Part shown: in pieces, positions 1-11,999 of the stretch
Numbering within the stretch: position 1 is the stretch's first letter
How the letters are laid out: every line of letters begins with the position of its first letter
Assembly: GCA_902729315.2 (NCBI GenBank)
Contig: LR746265.1
Coordinates: forward strand, 7,384,892 to 7,448,891
Direction of reading: 5' to 3'
Source of the DNA: Spirodela intermedia
Taxonomy: Eukaryota; Streptophyta; Magnoliopsida; Alismatales; Araceae
Length of the DNA stretch: 64,000 nucleotides
Position numbers and translations under genes: made by a program
Notes under the pieces: generated by a model
Seen by the model: only the letters and a program-made list of their open reading frames with translations
Databases searched by the model: none
What the model was told of the DNA's origin: nothing

Positions 1-10
1 CCCTTGCAGA

Positions 11-31
11 GAGAGAGAGAGAGAGAGAGAG
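11..31. repeat. (GA)n microsatellite
   Basis: A pure GA dinucleotide run near the left edge. GA/CT tracts like this flank nearly every gene in the window. Confidence 0.9.
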
Positions 32-445
32 CTCAGAGGAAAGACCCACGTTGTGAACATGTTACAATCTATTACTATAAATCGGTGGGTCATCAACTAG
101 TGGGCAAAAAAGTTATTGCCAATGGAGGGGAATTGGTTCCATTTCAGCCGCCTTTCTCTGCTGTCTTAAGATTCCGGCGCAACGGTGATCCCAATAGTAG
201 CAATATGTTTCTTTTGCTGACGTAAGCAATATGGGCCTCCAAGCTGTCAACCTCCCGCCGCAACTATCACGTCGGGGTGCTCCCTGATTCGCGGGGTCTG
301 CGGCGGACACCGCGGCGGCGGGGCTCGGTGCTAGCCCCGACCAACTCACCATTCCGACACGGAACTCCGAGGTCGTTAAACCAGTGCAACCCTCCTACTT
401 GCCCCGTCCCACCACCCACCAACCCAAACCCATGGATACCCACGC

Positions 446-453
446 CATAAATA
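446..453 (+). promoter_or_regulatory. TATA-like box of the lipid-transfer protein gene
   Basis: An ATAAATAA motif lies about 80 bp upstream of the start codon at 528. A GAA-rich run at about 461-492 and a GA-rich leader follow it. The position suits a TATA box; promoter use is inferred. Confidence 0.4.
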
Positions 454-527
454 ACCACAACGAGGAAGAAGAAGAAGAAGAGAAGAAGAAGAAAAGCACC
501 TTGTAGCTCTAGAGAGAGAGAAGAGAG

Positions 528-1024
528 ATGGGTAAGGTGGCGAACTTGTGCGGGGTGGTGCTGGTGGTTGTCATGGCGGCGGCGGTGGCGGAGACGGCGG
601 CGCAGGATACGTCCTGCCTGACGCAGCTGGTGCCGTGCCTGAACTTCACCAGCTCCAAGAGCACCCCACCAAGCAGCTGCTGCGAGCCGCTGAAGTCGCT
701 GATCAGGACGAACCCACAGTGCCTCTGCAGCATTCTCCAGGACGATTCCCTCAAGAAGCAGAGCGGCGTCAACGCCACCGAGGCGCAGGGGCTGCCTTCC
801 AGATGCGGCCTCAACGCCACCGCCGCCGCCTGCTCCGGTGAGCTCCCTCGCCGCCGCCGATTTCTTTTAGCGATCTTCTTCCGGTGAGCGAGCGACTGAC
901 GGGTACTGGTTTCGACGCAGGTTCTATCGACCCCGAGACGAAGAACAGCTCCGCCGACGGATCACCTCTCGCGAAGAAACTGCTGCTGGCGACCCTGTTC
1001 TTGATCATCCAGATGTGTTTATAG
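528..1024 (+). CDS. GPI-anchored non-specific lipid-transfer protein (LTPG type), two exons
   Basis: Exons 528-837 and 921-1024 are joined by an 83-bp GT-AG intron in phase 1 and encode 137 residues. Residues 1-26 form a hydrophobic signal peptide. The eight-cysteine motif is complete: C30, C37, C51-C52, C65-x-C67, C93, C102. Several N-glycosylation sequons are present (N39, N82, N96). Exon 2 is rich in Ser and Asp and ends in a hydrophobic tail, as expected for a GPI-attachment signal. Without the splice the first exon would read through into an Arg-rich tail, so the spliced form is clearly better. The family binds lipids in a hydrophobic cavity at the outer face of the plasma membrane and helps cuticle or suberin lipid export. 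The exact LTPG subgroup is not assigned. The 3' end converges on the FAX4-type gene. Confidence 0.88.
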
Positions 1025-1238
1025 AGATCTTCGCTACGTTCTTGTGTTTGTTTTTATAAAAAAAACTCGGGTGATCAAATCTCCGCTGCGTCTGACCCAT
1101 CTGGATTCGACCGAACCACGGGAGAGAGGGAGAGAAATCGATGAACGAAGAACGAGATATGACCAACCCGGTAGGGTTAGAGAGTGATCCTCCGAACAAG
1201 AACGAAACTACGGATTTCTAAGGCTGAAACACCATAGC

Positions 1239-2358
1239 CTAGATCTTATCTTGGAGATAAGCGGATACAAAGACTGCCATGGCTCCTCCCGAGACACCGA
1301 GGAGAAGCCCGGCGGGCATGAACTTGCGGGTGGACGCCAGTCTGATCCCTGCAGATCCGTGTAAAGCCGATTGAGCATCAACAGCAATTTTCAGGAGAAG
1401 AAGAAGAAGAAGAAGAAGAAGAAGAAGAAGATGATGATGATGATGATGATGATGACGAAAAGATTAGGGCAAACCAAAGATGGCGGTGAAGAGAGCGGCG
1501 CTTCCAAATCCCAGAGCTTCGCCTGCAGCCTTCGTCTCTGGGTTCTGCATCAGATAATACGCCTGCGAGCAGCGCAAAAACCATCACTCCCAGAAAATCG
1601 CAGAAGACCACCATCAGAGAGATTTTCTAATCCAACTCACAGAAGATCTCAGAGCTCGATATAACATTCAAACCATTTCGCAGCATGAGATTAAGCTGTA
1701 AACCGACGGGATGCTAACAATTGCAGAAGGTTGAAATGGAATCTAGGTAGATGTATGAGGAAGAGTGTTGACAGGAAGGATCATGAGGCTTCTTCAGCGA
1801 TCTACTCGATCGATCTAAAAAAATAACGAGGAGGCTGCTATTGATCTACTTACAACAGCCATGAGCGCGGCTCCGGAGACTCCCCCTGAGATGGATCCAG
1901 TGCTCTTGGTCCTCGCATCTAGAGAACACGTAGAGGAAAATTAGGGAAAACTTCAGATCCAGTCGATGCATCCGGCAGCAGCAAGCAGAGGATCTTCCGA
2001 TTGATTATAGGTAGGATAGGAAAGGACGCGGCTCACAAGCAAAGAGACCACCGCCGAGGAGGAGGGCACCGTAGGCCACAGAGGCGGCGGGGGCGAGCTC
2101 TGCAAAGTCCGAAAGGGCAGCGGAGCAGCGAACGGAGAAGCGAGGGGGGGAGCGGACGCCGCCGTCGCCACTCTTCCTGTCCAACGCGACTGGAGGGGGA
2201 CTCGGATTGGAAAAGCAACGAGCCCTGCACAGTGGCTCAGCCAGCAAGCGGGGGAAGCCTGAGGCGGCGGCGGCGGCAGCGCCGCCGTAGCGGCGAGCGG
2301 TAGAAGCTGGCGCCGCCGCCGCTGGCAGAAGAAGCGAGGACACTGCAGACGCCGACAT
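1239..2358 (-). CDS. FAX4: FAX4-type (TMEM14 family) plastid membrane protein, four exons
   Basis: Exons on the minus strand are 2037-2358, 1854-1918, 1475-1562 and 1239-1348. All junctions are GT-AG with compatible phases and give 194 residues. The first ~70 residues are rich in Ala, Ser and Arg and look like a plastid transit peptide. The rest has the short Gly/Ala-rich helices of the Tmemb_14 family, with conserved stretches such as AYGALLLGGGLFAYAR, YYLMQNPETKAAGEALGFGS and KFMPAGLLLGVSGGAMA. FAX proteins move free fatty acids across the plastid inner envelope; small size and lack of an extra N-terminal domain point to the FAX4 type. I chose the start at 2358 over an in-frame ATG at 2415 because it opens directly into the transit peptide. 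Intron 3 carries a (GAA)n(GAT)n microsatellite and a slightly weak donor (GTTTGC). Confidence 0.88.
1397..1455. repeat. (GAA)n-(GAT)n compound microsatellite in intron 3 of the FAX4-type gene
   Basis: About ten GAA units run into about nine GAT units, entirely inside the 126-bp intron 1349-1474. It makes up nearly half the intron, so its length should be variable between individuals. Confidence 0.9.
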
Positions 2359-2419
2359 GGTTACCGTCGTATCTATCGCTTTCGTCCGAAGCGGCGGCCT
2401 GCAGGAAAGGGACAACTAA

Positions 2420-5400
2420 AAGGAGGGTAACGGATTTTTGGTCACGTTTGGCAATGCTTTCCGCGGAAACCTGATCCTAAAGCGATTCTCATTATTTCAA
2501 TATTCTCCCTAATATTAGACATTTAAATGAGATATAAGACAAATAAAATCCAATAATAAATAAAAAGAGTGTCAATAGACTGGAGCCTCGGACCTTGTTG
2601 TCCTTCATTTTTACATAAAATAAAAATTATACAGAAATCCATCCATTGTAAAATTGCCAAAAATATTATGCACACGGGAAATTCATTATAAAAAGGATAA
2701 TTGGAAAATTTTGAAATTAAAAAAATAATGATAAATACGTTTTTCAAACGAAGAAAAAATATATTTACTATGATCATCTTGATAGATGATAGGTCACCAC
2801 TCTCTTACAAAGATTTTAATAAAAAAGGTCATATAATTAATATTATAATTTATATGCTACCACACCATCAAAAAAGGAGTTTAATTGGTCTTGGACCTGA
2901 TTTTATTGATTAATATAACTTGTAAGCTGATTTAAGCATTTCACTCACAGTATTTTTTAGTGATTTTATTTACCAAACCTATTATATTCTTCAAGGACTA
3001 CATCCTTATATTCTAGAAAATATTTCATGAAATACATTCAACCTTCACTAAATTTAATATCAGCAATAACTCAAAATATAATCCAAAAATTCTCATCCAA
3101 AGTTACAACTTTAGATTCATAGCTCTAGGAGGTTAAATAGAGGAGACCACTACTAGTTTTAAGATTAATAACTTTAGAGGGTCAAAGTAGATAAAGTTAT
3201 TGTTGTACTCAACCTAATGATAATCATTTTTAAAAAATTCATCAATGTGAATGGGTTATATTATTTTATTTTTTTAACTCAAAGTTTATTAGAATTTTAA
3301 TTCTTCTAAATTCTCATTACATAATGTTCTAATTAAAGATGAGCTTTTGTTGGCTTCGAGAACCTCAAAAGTTTTGATGCTGACAAAGAGTATATGGTAA
3401 TCTATGGATATTAATTTTATTTTACACTTGATGAATTAACTTAAATTAAATAAGGTTGAAATTGGTGGGGGGGAAAATACTCTATATTCCTAACTCAAAT
3501 AATTAAAATACATTTTTGTTGCAACACATACTGTAGTCAATGTTTGAATTGCCTCTAGCCATTGGCAACTCAAGTTGTACTTAACTTTGCCTCTTTTACA
3601 TCAATAAATCAAGAGTATGAATGGCCAAAAAAGCTAACTAATGAAAATCCTTATAAAAGGGGGAGTTGGAAAATTTTGAACTAGCATAAATATGTGAATA
3701 AAGTTTTTTTTGTAAGAAGGAAAGCTAAATAATTTTATTACAACCATCATGATAGATGCCAAATCATCACTCATGTAAAAAAAAAATTTACTAAAAAAGG
3801 TCATGAAGTTAATGGTAGAATTTATATGGTAGTAAATGAAATTGGTTTTGGCTATAGTCAGGTCCACTTTTTTTTTTTTTTTTTTTTACTTTAACAATGG
3901 CTTTGATTGGAATACTAGAGAAATGGGAATACTCTGGTTTGGTGCTGATTTGATATTGGTTTGAATCTACCTTACCTACTACTCTTTAAGGTCCATGTCT
4001 TTGAATTTATCTAAGTATTTAATAAAATAAACATTGGATTAAGGCTTCATCCACATTCATTATCTAACTCAAGATTTAACCCATAAATGATCTTCTAAAT
4101 ATTCATTAACTTTAGGGGGCCAACCAAAACAGACCCACTCCTCTCTTTTGGATTATTGTATGTAAAAGAGACTCGCTCATCTCATCTACATTAACAACTT
4201 TTTTGAGAGGTTGAGTATAGAGAGTTATCATTGTACACAATCAGATGTTGACAAATTTCAACAATATGAATGAACTACCATTTCTATGGCATTCAACTCA
4301 AAGTTTCTAAGAGCTTTGATTCTTCTAGTTTCTCATTGCATAAGCTTCTCTATAGGAATGAGGTCTTTATTAGCTTTGAAAGCCTCTAAGGTTTTGATAT
4401 CTATAGAGACCAATATGAAAGATACTTTTCTTTTCTATTTAGTGTGTAAATTTCCATAAGTTAACTCATGTGGAAATATGTCAAGAGCAAAATGGTATAC
4501 ATTCTTAACTCAAATAGCTAAAATATTCTTCAGTTGCAAGAAGTGTCATATATCTATCTAAAGAGGAACACAATGCAACGTATTGTGCCTTAAAATTAAG
4601 TATTTTCAAATTTTCATGAATTTGAAACTACTAATGGTTGTATTTTTTGATGTGAGCTGGACACAATAAAGACAACCCAACTAACCATTGAGACGACCAT
4701 TATGGCCCAATAAGCTAGTTATAAAAGAGGGCTTTTTGCCCAAAACCTATGGGTAGGCATTTAGTGGTTCAATGAGAAAGTGAGAAGGGGAAGAGATTTT
4801 GTGAAGAACAGTGCACACAAGTCCCCTTAACACTCTTCCTCCTTGGAGTCAAAGCTAGATCATTGTCCTTAGCACTTCAAGATTCAAAAAAATCTATCAT
4901 ATTCAAGACAACATTAACTCCTCCCTCTTGAATTTTAAGAATTCCATCATTTGAAGAGATTGTTCCTCAAGCTAGGGAAGCTCTAGGCTGAATTGATAAG
5001 AACTTTAATAATTCTTAACCATATAAAAGCTTGGGTGATACCTTATTCTTCACCAAATACTTAGTGATGCAAAAAACACAATAAGTAGTAGGTAATTGTA
5101 GACATAATCAGACTCATCAGTTTGCTGACATTTATATATTCAATGGGGTTTCCTAGAACCAAAATTTAGTGTATTTCACTAAGAAGTTAGTAGAACCTAA
5201 GGACTTTGTCATAAGGGAGTGGAGTAAGTGTAATTGATTGAAACATTATGAAATCTTATGAATCAATTATGTGTGTTTGAAATGAAATTGATTGTATGGA
5301 AACCAAAAAATCAAATTTACCCCTCTTCAACAATAGTCTCATAAAAGATCAACCATCACATTTTTTCCTTTGTTGCTCTTCAATTTTTCCCATCTTGATT

Positions 5401-7280
5401 TTCGTATTGTTCCTTGTGTTCAAGGTTGAGAGTGTTTCTTATGTATCCACATGTTTTTATTATATTTTTTTCTGATTTTTTAATGATTTTTTAATGGATT
5501 GAAATGTAATTTTTCATAAAGGCTGCTCATCTCAATGATTATTTCCATTTTTGTCGCTTTGCACCACACCTAATGGTTGTCCCCTCATTATTTTCATACA
5601 TTAGCATGAATCAACATATTTATTATAATATAAAAATGTGTGAGTAAAATTTTACAGTAATCCTAATAAATAATATAAATTAGTTTTGAGGATATGCAAC
5701 TAGTTTGGACATTTTAAGGGTCAAAGAATATCCTCTTTAGCTTGTAATATACAATGATAATTTTATCCTTGATATTGACTTTCTCAATTTTAAGGATTTT
5801 CTCAAGAAAAATGATTTAAGATCATCCAAATAGTTAATTTTATAATAATAAAAATTTACAATTTATTCTTCTATATATTTTGTTCATCATCCAAACAACA
5901 TGGGCTCATAAAGCTAATAGTTAATATAATAAATATTTCTATAAATGTATGAAAATAAAATTTTCTCACTTTTTTGCCCTCAATCTCATCCTCAGTGCGG
6001 TTGACCATTGTATTTTGTAAGCATCATCCATCTTGTTACCCATGGTTAGAACAAGATGTGAGCCAAAGATATCACCAACTGAATAATGTGGGAATTAGAA
6101 ATGTTGCTCTTCTTCTCTTCTACTAGATGCTTGCCCACCATTAATATTCTTCCCCCATTAAGATAGGTCAGGGTCAATTATTTGGATAACGTTGGGCATG
6201 AGATGTCAAACAACTAAATTTGTGAAGTTGACATTGTCATCAAGATTGGATTGTATATATCTAAAAAAATAAAAAATAAAAAATATATTCCCCACTTATC
6301 AGCCTCCCACCATCACTGGTAGATCCCTACTTGGATGGATAAGGTTAGGGACCATCTGGGTTTCTAACCAATGGGAGTCCTCACTAACTTGTTAATAATA
6401 CTTAGCAATGGCCAAGAGTCACCCTGATTAAAGGCCAAAGACTCTCTCCTCACCCTCTTCTTCCTTGAAAGTAACCCTACCACTTGGTAGCTAGGTAGAG
6501 CCTAGATTAGATATTTATTAAAGTGTGACCCACTTTAAAAATAAGTTAGAAACGAGTTATTTGATTTTTAAGTCTAATTTTGACAACAAAACCCAGAACA
6601 AAAATTCACAATCATGAAGTGGAAAGTGGTCAAGGACCACATCATTAGTGTTTGAAATATTTAGCAGTCAAAATTGTATATTAATTATTTATTAATGAGT
6701 CATGTATCTATTAGCCCTTTTCATTAATTGAAATAAGTGAAGCATAAGCACACAAAACTCTCTCCTTTTGGATAATAGCAGTCTATACTCATATTTTTAG
6801 ATACCAATAATTATGTAAAAATGGTCTAAAAAAAATTCAAATAATTTGAGAACATTACAATCTCTAAGGATGTCAATGGGCCAGGCTAAGATGTCGACTT
6901 AGGGTCAAACCTCATTTCTCATTATTTTTTTGGTCAAATCCCTCTAGACTTGTAGGGGTAACTTAGAGATGCTGCATCTCTTGATAAACTTCTTTTTGAG
7001 TTTATTTATTTTTTACCCCCTACTAATAATTTGAAGCGGAAATAAATCCATATACCTTTGAAAATGTATATTTGGAGTCCTATCATCAGGAAAATAGTAT
7101 TAAATACTATTTTTCGGAAAATACTCCGAATTTAGACTCCCTGGCACTTGAGTCATTTTCATAGTATTTATTACATTATATTCAATTAAAATGGTCCCTT
7201 CTTGGTATTGGATGGATTTGCTCGCATTTAATGACGCCGTAATTATTATCAGAAAATCGCTCATGCTTTTATTCGAAACG
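2420..7280. other. AT-rich intergenic region, no gene recognised
   Basis: Both strands are AT-rich and full of stops. The only internal structure I see is the diverged tandem duplication at 2690-4560 and a poly-T run near 3869-3888. No transposon domain, RNA gene or exon chain could be supported. Confidence 0.7.
2690..4560. repeat. Ancient tandem duplication, unit about 1 kb
   Basis: Three landmarks recur in the same order. GGAAAATTTTGAA is at about 2703 and 3668. The stretch from AACTCAAAGTTT to TTCTTCTA...TTCTCATT is at about 3280-3320 and 4289-4345. TTCCTAACTCAAAT at 3488 matches TTCTTAACTCAAAT at about 4502. Offsets are about 960-1010 bp, so two diverged copies lie head to tail with many small indels. 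Confidence 0.65.
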
Positions 7281-7348
7281 GCCACGTCGGTGAGCTATCC
7301 AGATTTTATGGGTTTTTTTTTTACTAAATAACGAGACTGCGCGGAGGA

Positions 7349-7394
7349 CACGTGCCATCCTGTTAGCCTCGCTCCGCGAGGGCGTTCGCACGTG
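7349..7394 (+). promoter_or_regulatory. Paired CACGTG G-boxes
   Basis: Two identical CACGTG cores followed by CCA sit at 7349-7354 and 7389-7394, 40 bp apart and about 360-400 bp upstream of the At1g01500-like start codon. G-boxes bind bZIP and bHLH factors; a regulatory role here is inferred. Confidence 0.45.
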
Positions 7395-7423
7395 CCACTC
7401 ACCACAACAATATCTCCTCTTGT

Positions 7424-7430
7424 CTCTCTG

Positions 7431-7468
<38 letters not shown>

Positions 7469-7488
7469 CTCTCTCTCGATATTCTCTC
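7424..7488 (+). repeat. (TCTG)n-(TC)n pyrimidine tract in probable 5' leader
   Basis: Tandem TCTG units pass into CT repeats about 260 bp before the ATG at 7749. Its place between the G-boxes and the coding region suggests core promoter or leader DNA. Confidence 0.8.
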
Positions 7489-7748
7489 TCGAAGCGGCCA
7501 CAACCGCTCTCCGCTTTCTTCGCTCCTAAATTTGTACCTGCAGCTGCGCATCTACCCCTGACCGGCCTTCTTCTCCATCTGCCAGACGTCCGCTGCCCTA
7601 AACTGAGGGGAAGAAGGTCGCGATCGCCGCGGAGAAGGGGCAGGGTTTGAGGCGGCGGAGAGGTCTTCTTGTTACACAACCGCAACACGAACCCCGTTCT
7701 AGACCGCCGCCCGCGAGACGGCGGAGAGTTCTTCTTTTCTCGGGCGAC

Positions 7749-10565
7749 ATGGAGCACCTGGCCGATGAGGAGGAGAAGCGGGTGGATTGCGCGAGCGATG
7801 GGCGGTCCCTCGCCGCAATTTCTTGCTCCATGCGGGGCTCGAGTTTCTACCGCGGAGGGGCTTCGGGAGCTCCGTCACCCTCGTCATGGTTTGAGATCCG
7901 TCTCTTCTATGTCCGGATAACTCCTTGCATCGCCGACGCTACCCCTCCCCACCTCACCCTATCCTACCTCCGCCGGGAGATCGGTGTGGCCCTGGAGATC
8001 AACGGGGCGAGGGTTCCGGCGTCGGATCCGACTTCCATCTTTCTCCGGAGGGACCGCGTCGATCGGGGGGCCTCCGAGGTGACCTATGTCAGCACAGACA
8101 GCGTCCGGCTATCTGGGGCGGTCGACTTCGAAGTTCGGGACGGGGATGACCTTCTGCTCTGTGGCGCCTTGGAGAGAATGGATACGCCGTGGGGAAACGG
8201 CGTTGTGCACAATCATCCAGGGCCTTTGGCGACGACTCTGTCATCTGATCAGGATCCGAAAACTGGGTGGGGTATGGACTGCTATTCGGCTGCATCTTTG
8301 GCATCGTCAGCGTTTGTCCAGCCGAAGGTTGGGGCCATGTTCCCCTCAATTGAAGTCTATGTGGCTGGTTGCTGCTCGGGTTTCCCCTTGATCCTCACCC
8401 AGACCGTCCAACACAGCCCTAGGAGGAAGGTTTCAAGGCAGGGGACGTTGGATGTAATTCCTGAAGGTGATGAGGCTAATGGGAAGGAGCAAAGGAAATC
8501 TGGCAGTGGAGAAATTAACCGAAGATCATTATCATTGGTTAGTGATTTGCCTATTTCCATAATTTAAGGGGAGTTGACGAAAATTACAATTGTCTCTTTA
8601 AATGATTTGCGAGACTTAGTTAATTTTTTTTTGATGCTTCGTCAACTTCCAAGAATGGATTTTCTTAATGCCTTCCATTTAATTTGAAATTAAAGCTTCA
8701 GCTCGTTTTCTTGTTTGCATAATGTTAATTAGTCTTCTACAACTGTATCTTTTTACTTAAAGTTTCTAGATGACAACATGCAGGATTGAATTTCGTTATC
8801 CACCGCAAAATCTTTTGGTAATTTTTTCACAATAGGGTGAGATTTAATACTAAAGTAATGAGTATTATTAAAAGGGCAGAATAGAGATGGCATGAGACAT
8901 TTTATTACTGCTTATTCACCTCAGGAAGGTCTGCTTGTGTGCTGATTTTTTATTGAAATCCATGGTCGACGAATATCAATGTCTCATGCCATCTCTATTT
9001 GGTTTATTCAAGTTTGGGAATAATTTATCCGAAAATATGAAGCAGAAACGAAATTGTATTTTAAATAATCTTTGGAGACAATTGATTTCTATGTTCTCAT
9101 TGATATCAGCAGCTCTCTGTTTTGTAGTTAATATAGCAGGTTCCTAACTAAAAGATGACGTGGGGGAATTGCCTTTTTAGTACATTTTTTTTTCTCCGTT
9201 TGAGTTGATGCATTCGGTATGCTCTGTAGAACTAATCTTTGTTTGTGGATGACTTATTCTTGCTTAAGAAATATCTTAGATTAACATATTACTATGTAAA
9301 TTCATGTTTACTTGTCCTGCTAGTCCAAACAGGAACGGATCAAATTCGAAACAAGGACATGTAGACTGCTCAAACTGTTTGCAACTCTTTGAAAACATTA
9401 ATTTTGACATTATAATCCTATAAAAGGCTATTCTGAGGACGACATTTATTTGCGTTAACAAGATGACCTGGGGGTTGAGAAATCTATTATATGGAATAAT
9501 CATTATCAGATGCTAATATGAATGAGCTCCTGTTTTCTGTATACAAGGAGATGAATGGTATCAGTGGAATTATAGTGATGGGTCAATCTGAGAATAATTT
9601 GTTTGAGGTAGTTCTCTGTAGACCACAAGACAGACAAAGTCTTGAGACCCTGTAACTTTTCCCATAAAGTTTGAATATACGCACTGTGGTAAATAGAATT
9701 GAAACCGTCATTAAAATCTTTGAGAAAGAAACCGTGATTCAAAACGAACCTGGAATATTGACTTTTTGGTCAAAGGCTTAAAACAGTGGTAAACTGACTT
9801 GAACATGTTCAGGATTTCCTAATCTGGTATCAATCCAGAGTGGACAGCATTTTACTTCCATAGAGTGGGCAAAGCATTCGGAACTTTTGAAACCAATCTC
9901 AAGTCACAACCATCTGTTGTTCTGAAACTCTGCTGTGACAATCTTTTTTCTTCAAATTCTTTAGAGAAGTTGGGATGATCAGAGGGGAAATCTCACAGCA
10001 ACGAGACGGCTTCTATCAAAACCCATTCTGTGGGCATATGTTAGTAAGAAGCATTGGGATTCATTATACCTGTGTATTGGCTTCATTTAATTGTGTTCAA
10101 ATATAGAATATAGTGATGGAAAGTGTATGATCTTGAACTCTCGATTCATATCATCTGATTTTCCACTTCCTTTGATCCTCTAATTTTGTGCTTAATTTAT
10201 GGTTCTTGCACTTTCCGCAGCTTGCTTGTTTTTATTGGTACATTGGTCTCAGGATAGCATCCCTTATCCAAAATAAGAAAGTTTTTTCCATTTCCCCGGC
10301 TCTCCTCAGCTCACAAGTACTGAAACTCTCTGGTGGAATCCTCCTGCAGGTAATGGAAGGCGAGAGCGATGAAGCAGAGATGGAGGAGAAGATGGTGCGA
10401 GGCCTGTACAGTGAGGAAGACGGGCAGCTCTCGTGGTTCAACGCCGGGGTGCGGGTCGGTGTGGGGATCGGGCTGGGGATGTGCCTGGGCCTGGGCCTTG
10501 GCGTCGGGCTGCTCATGCACTCGTACCAGGCCACCACCCGGAACTTCAAGAGGCGGTTCTTCTGA
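7749..10565 (+). CDS. At1g01500-like conserved plant protein, two exons
   Basis: Exon 1 (7749-8537) and exon 2 (10350-10565) are joined in phase 0 across a 1.8-kb intron and encode 334 residues, close to the Arabidopsis protein's length. Family hallmarks are the SWFEIRLFYVRI stretch near residue 47, an acidic central domain, and a Gly-rich C-terminal hydrophobic segment (GVGIGLGMCLGLGLGVGLLM) followed by a basic FKRRFF tail, which looks like a membrane anchor. The family is sometimes named after erythronate-4-phosphate dehydrogenase, but I see no dehydrogenase motif and assign no reaction. The open frame continues 102 bp upstream of 7749 with no ATG in it, so 7749 is the first in-frame ATG. 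It converges on the MYB gene. Confidence 0.85.
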
Positions 10566-10678
10566 GGGCCACTGGAGAGTTTCCCTGCTGTGGGCAGCCA
10601 GTTTTGGCTTACGGTAATTGACCCCACCCTCCGTCTTGTTGATATACAGACATCTTTTTGTATGCATACACACTCCTG

Positions 10679-10680
10679 AC

Positions 10681-10717
<37 letters not shown>

Positions 10718-10890
10718 TTCTCTTTCTCTCTCTCTCTCTATCTTCTGGGCGCTTGAGCCTATGAAGAAGCCCAGCCATTGGGTCCCCTCCCAGAATTGTG
10801 CAGGCAGTTTTTGGCATATAATAATTCAAGCTAATGTATACACTTAGCATGTCTGTCTGTCTGTCTGTTTCTCTCTCTCTCTCTCTGTCG
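10679..10890. repeat. CT-rich and (TCTG)n simple repeats downstream of the At1g01500-like gene
   Basis: A (CT)n/(TTTCTC)n block at 10679-10742 and a (TGTC)n plus (CT)n block at 10851-10890 lie between the two convergent genes. Confidence 0.85.
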
Positions 10891-11049
10891 CTCGCTCGTT
10901 TTTGTGTATATATCTGCCATGGATTTTGGTGGCTGATCTTTCAATGCTAGTAAGAAGAGATGCGCTGTCTGTCTTCGTCTGTGTGTCTGCCTCTGCCGCG
11001 AGATCCGCCACTAATTCGCAGGAGGGGTACAAGAGACGGCGAAGTGTTA

Positions 11050-11429
11050 TCAGGGGGGCATCGGGGGATCGGGGAGACCACCGCACCCGGCGGTGCCGCC
11101 GGTGGGCGGCGGCGGCGGTGGGTGATGGGTTTCAGAGTCGGGTGCGAGGTCGAAGAGACTGCGCCTTCGCTTCACGGGTTTGGCCTGGTAGAGGAAGTAC
11201 TTCTGCGCGTGGCTCATCACCTGCTTGGTGGTCCTCGTCTTCACAAACTCGCTCGATATCGCCCGCCAGTTCCTCATCCCCTTCTCCGCCAGCCCCTCCA
11301 GGAATGCCTTGTGCTCCTCCTCCGTCCATGGACCACCTGTCATTGCAAACCCAGACGCATTAGAGAGAGAGAGAGAGAAAGAGAGAGAACCATTAGGGAG
11401 AAACCTCTCTCTCTCTGTCGCTCTCGCTC

Positions 11430-11466
<37 letters not shown>

Positions 11467-11692
11467 ATGTACTGTTGTTGCTGATGCGGAGGTCTTCAGG
11501 GGGTGTGTCAGCGCCGCCGGCAGGACGAAGCTCCCTTCCATGCTCTTGCGGCCTTCGTTCGCTACCCTTTCCCGGCTGGTGAGGTGGTTCTTGTTGAGGG
11601 CAGCTGACCCACGTCCCGAACAGCCGTATGCTTCTCCCTCCACGGCCACCGCCGCCGCCGGCCCCGCCGGGGGATCTTCTGCCGGAAGCCAT
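11050..11692 (-). CDS. Single-repeat SHAQKYF-type MYB transcription factor, two exons
   Basis: On the minus strand exon 1 is 11473-11692 and exon 2 is 11050-11336. A 136-bp intron joins them in phase 1, giving 168 residues. Exon 2 encodes one MYB/SANT repeat starting GPWTEEEHKAFLEGL and ending in the signature SHAQKYF, followed by a basic KRRRSLFD stretch as in DIVARICATA/KUA1-type factors. Exon 1 carries an RSIRLFG element resembling the short (K/R)LFG motif upstream of the MYB repeat in this class, then a Gly-, Arg- and Pro-rich linker. There is no CCHC knuckle. The C-terminus is a short proline run, so the protein is small for its class. The repeat is secure; the exon 1 frame is less certain because two other frames stay open for part of it, but only this one joins in phase. 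Confidence 0.7.
11361..11468. repeat. Compound GA / CT / TATA / GT microsatellite in the MYB intron
   Basis: (GA)n at 11365-11388, (CT)n at 11405-11434, (TA)n at 11434-11442 and (GT)n at 11443-11466. Nearly the whole intron is simple repeat. Confidence 0.9.
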
Positions 11693-11999
11693 CAGCGGGG
11701 GATATGAACAGAGAAGGGAGCTGGGTTTTTAATCCAGCGGGGATATCCAAAGACCAACGGCGCAGATTTTGGAAGGTCCTGCTCTTCCACCGGAGAAGGC
11801 CTCCGGATTTGGAAAGTCGGGCTGTCGGATCGGAGGAGAACTCGCCCCGGATAGCCGTTGCGTTTCTTGACAGCTTCTCCCTCCGAAAACCCTCCTGCAG
11901 AGGGCCCCCGCACTTCGCGGAGGAAGACGACAGTTCTTCCCGCAACAGACAGACAAAGAGTGGGAGAATGATGACGTTTGGAATTAACTACCAACTGTC

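Noticed and set aside
8935-9742. Short frames in both directions between At1g01500-like exons
   Set aside because: They lie inside the 1.8-kb intron, with no splice support and no similarity.
11692-11994. 100-codon minus frame directly upstream of the MYB start
   Set aside because: Basic, low-complexity composition. It ends at the MYB start codon and is more likely leader or promoter.
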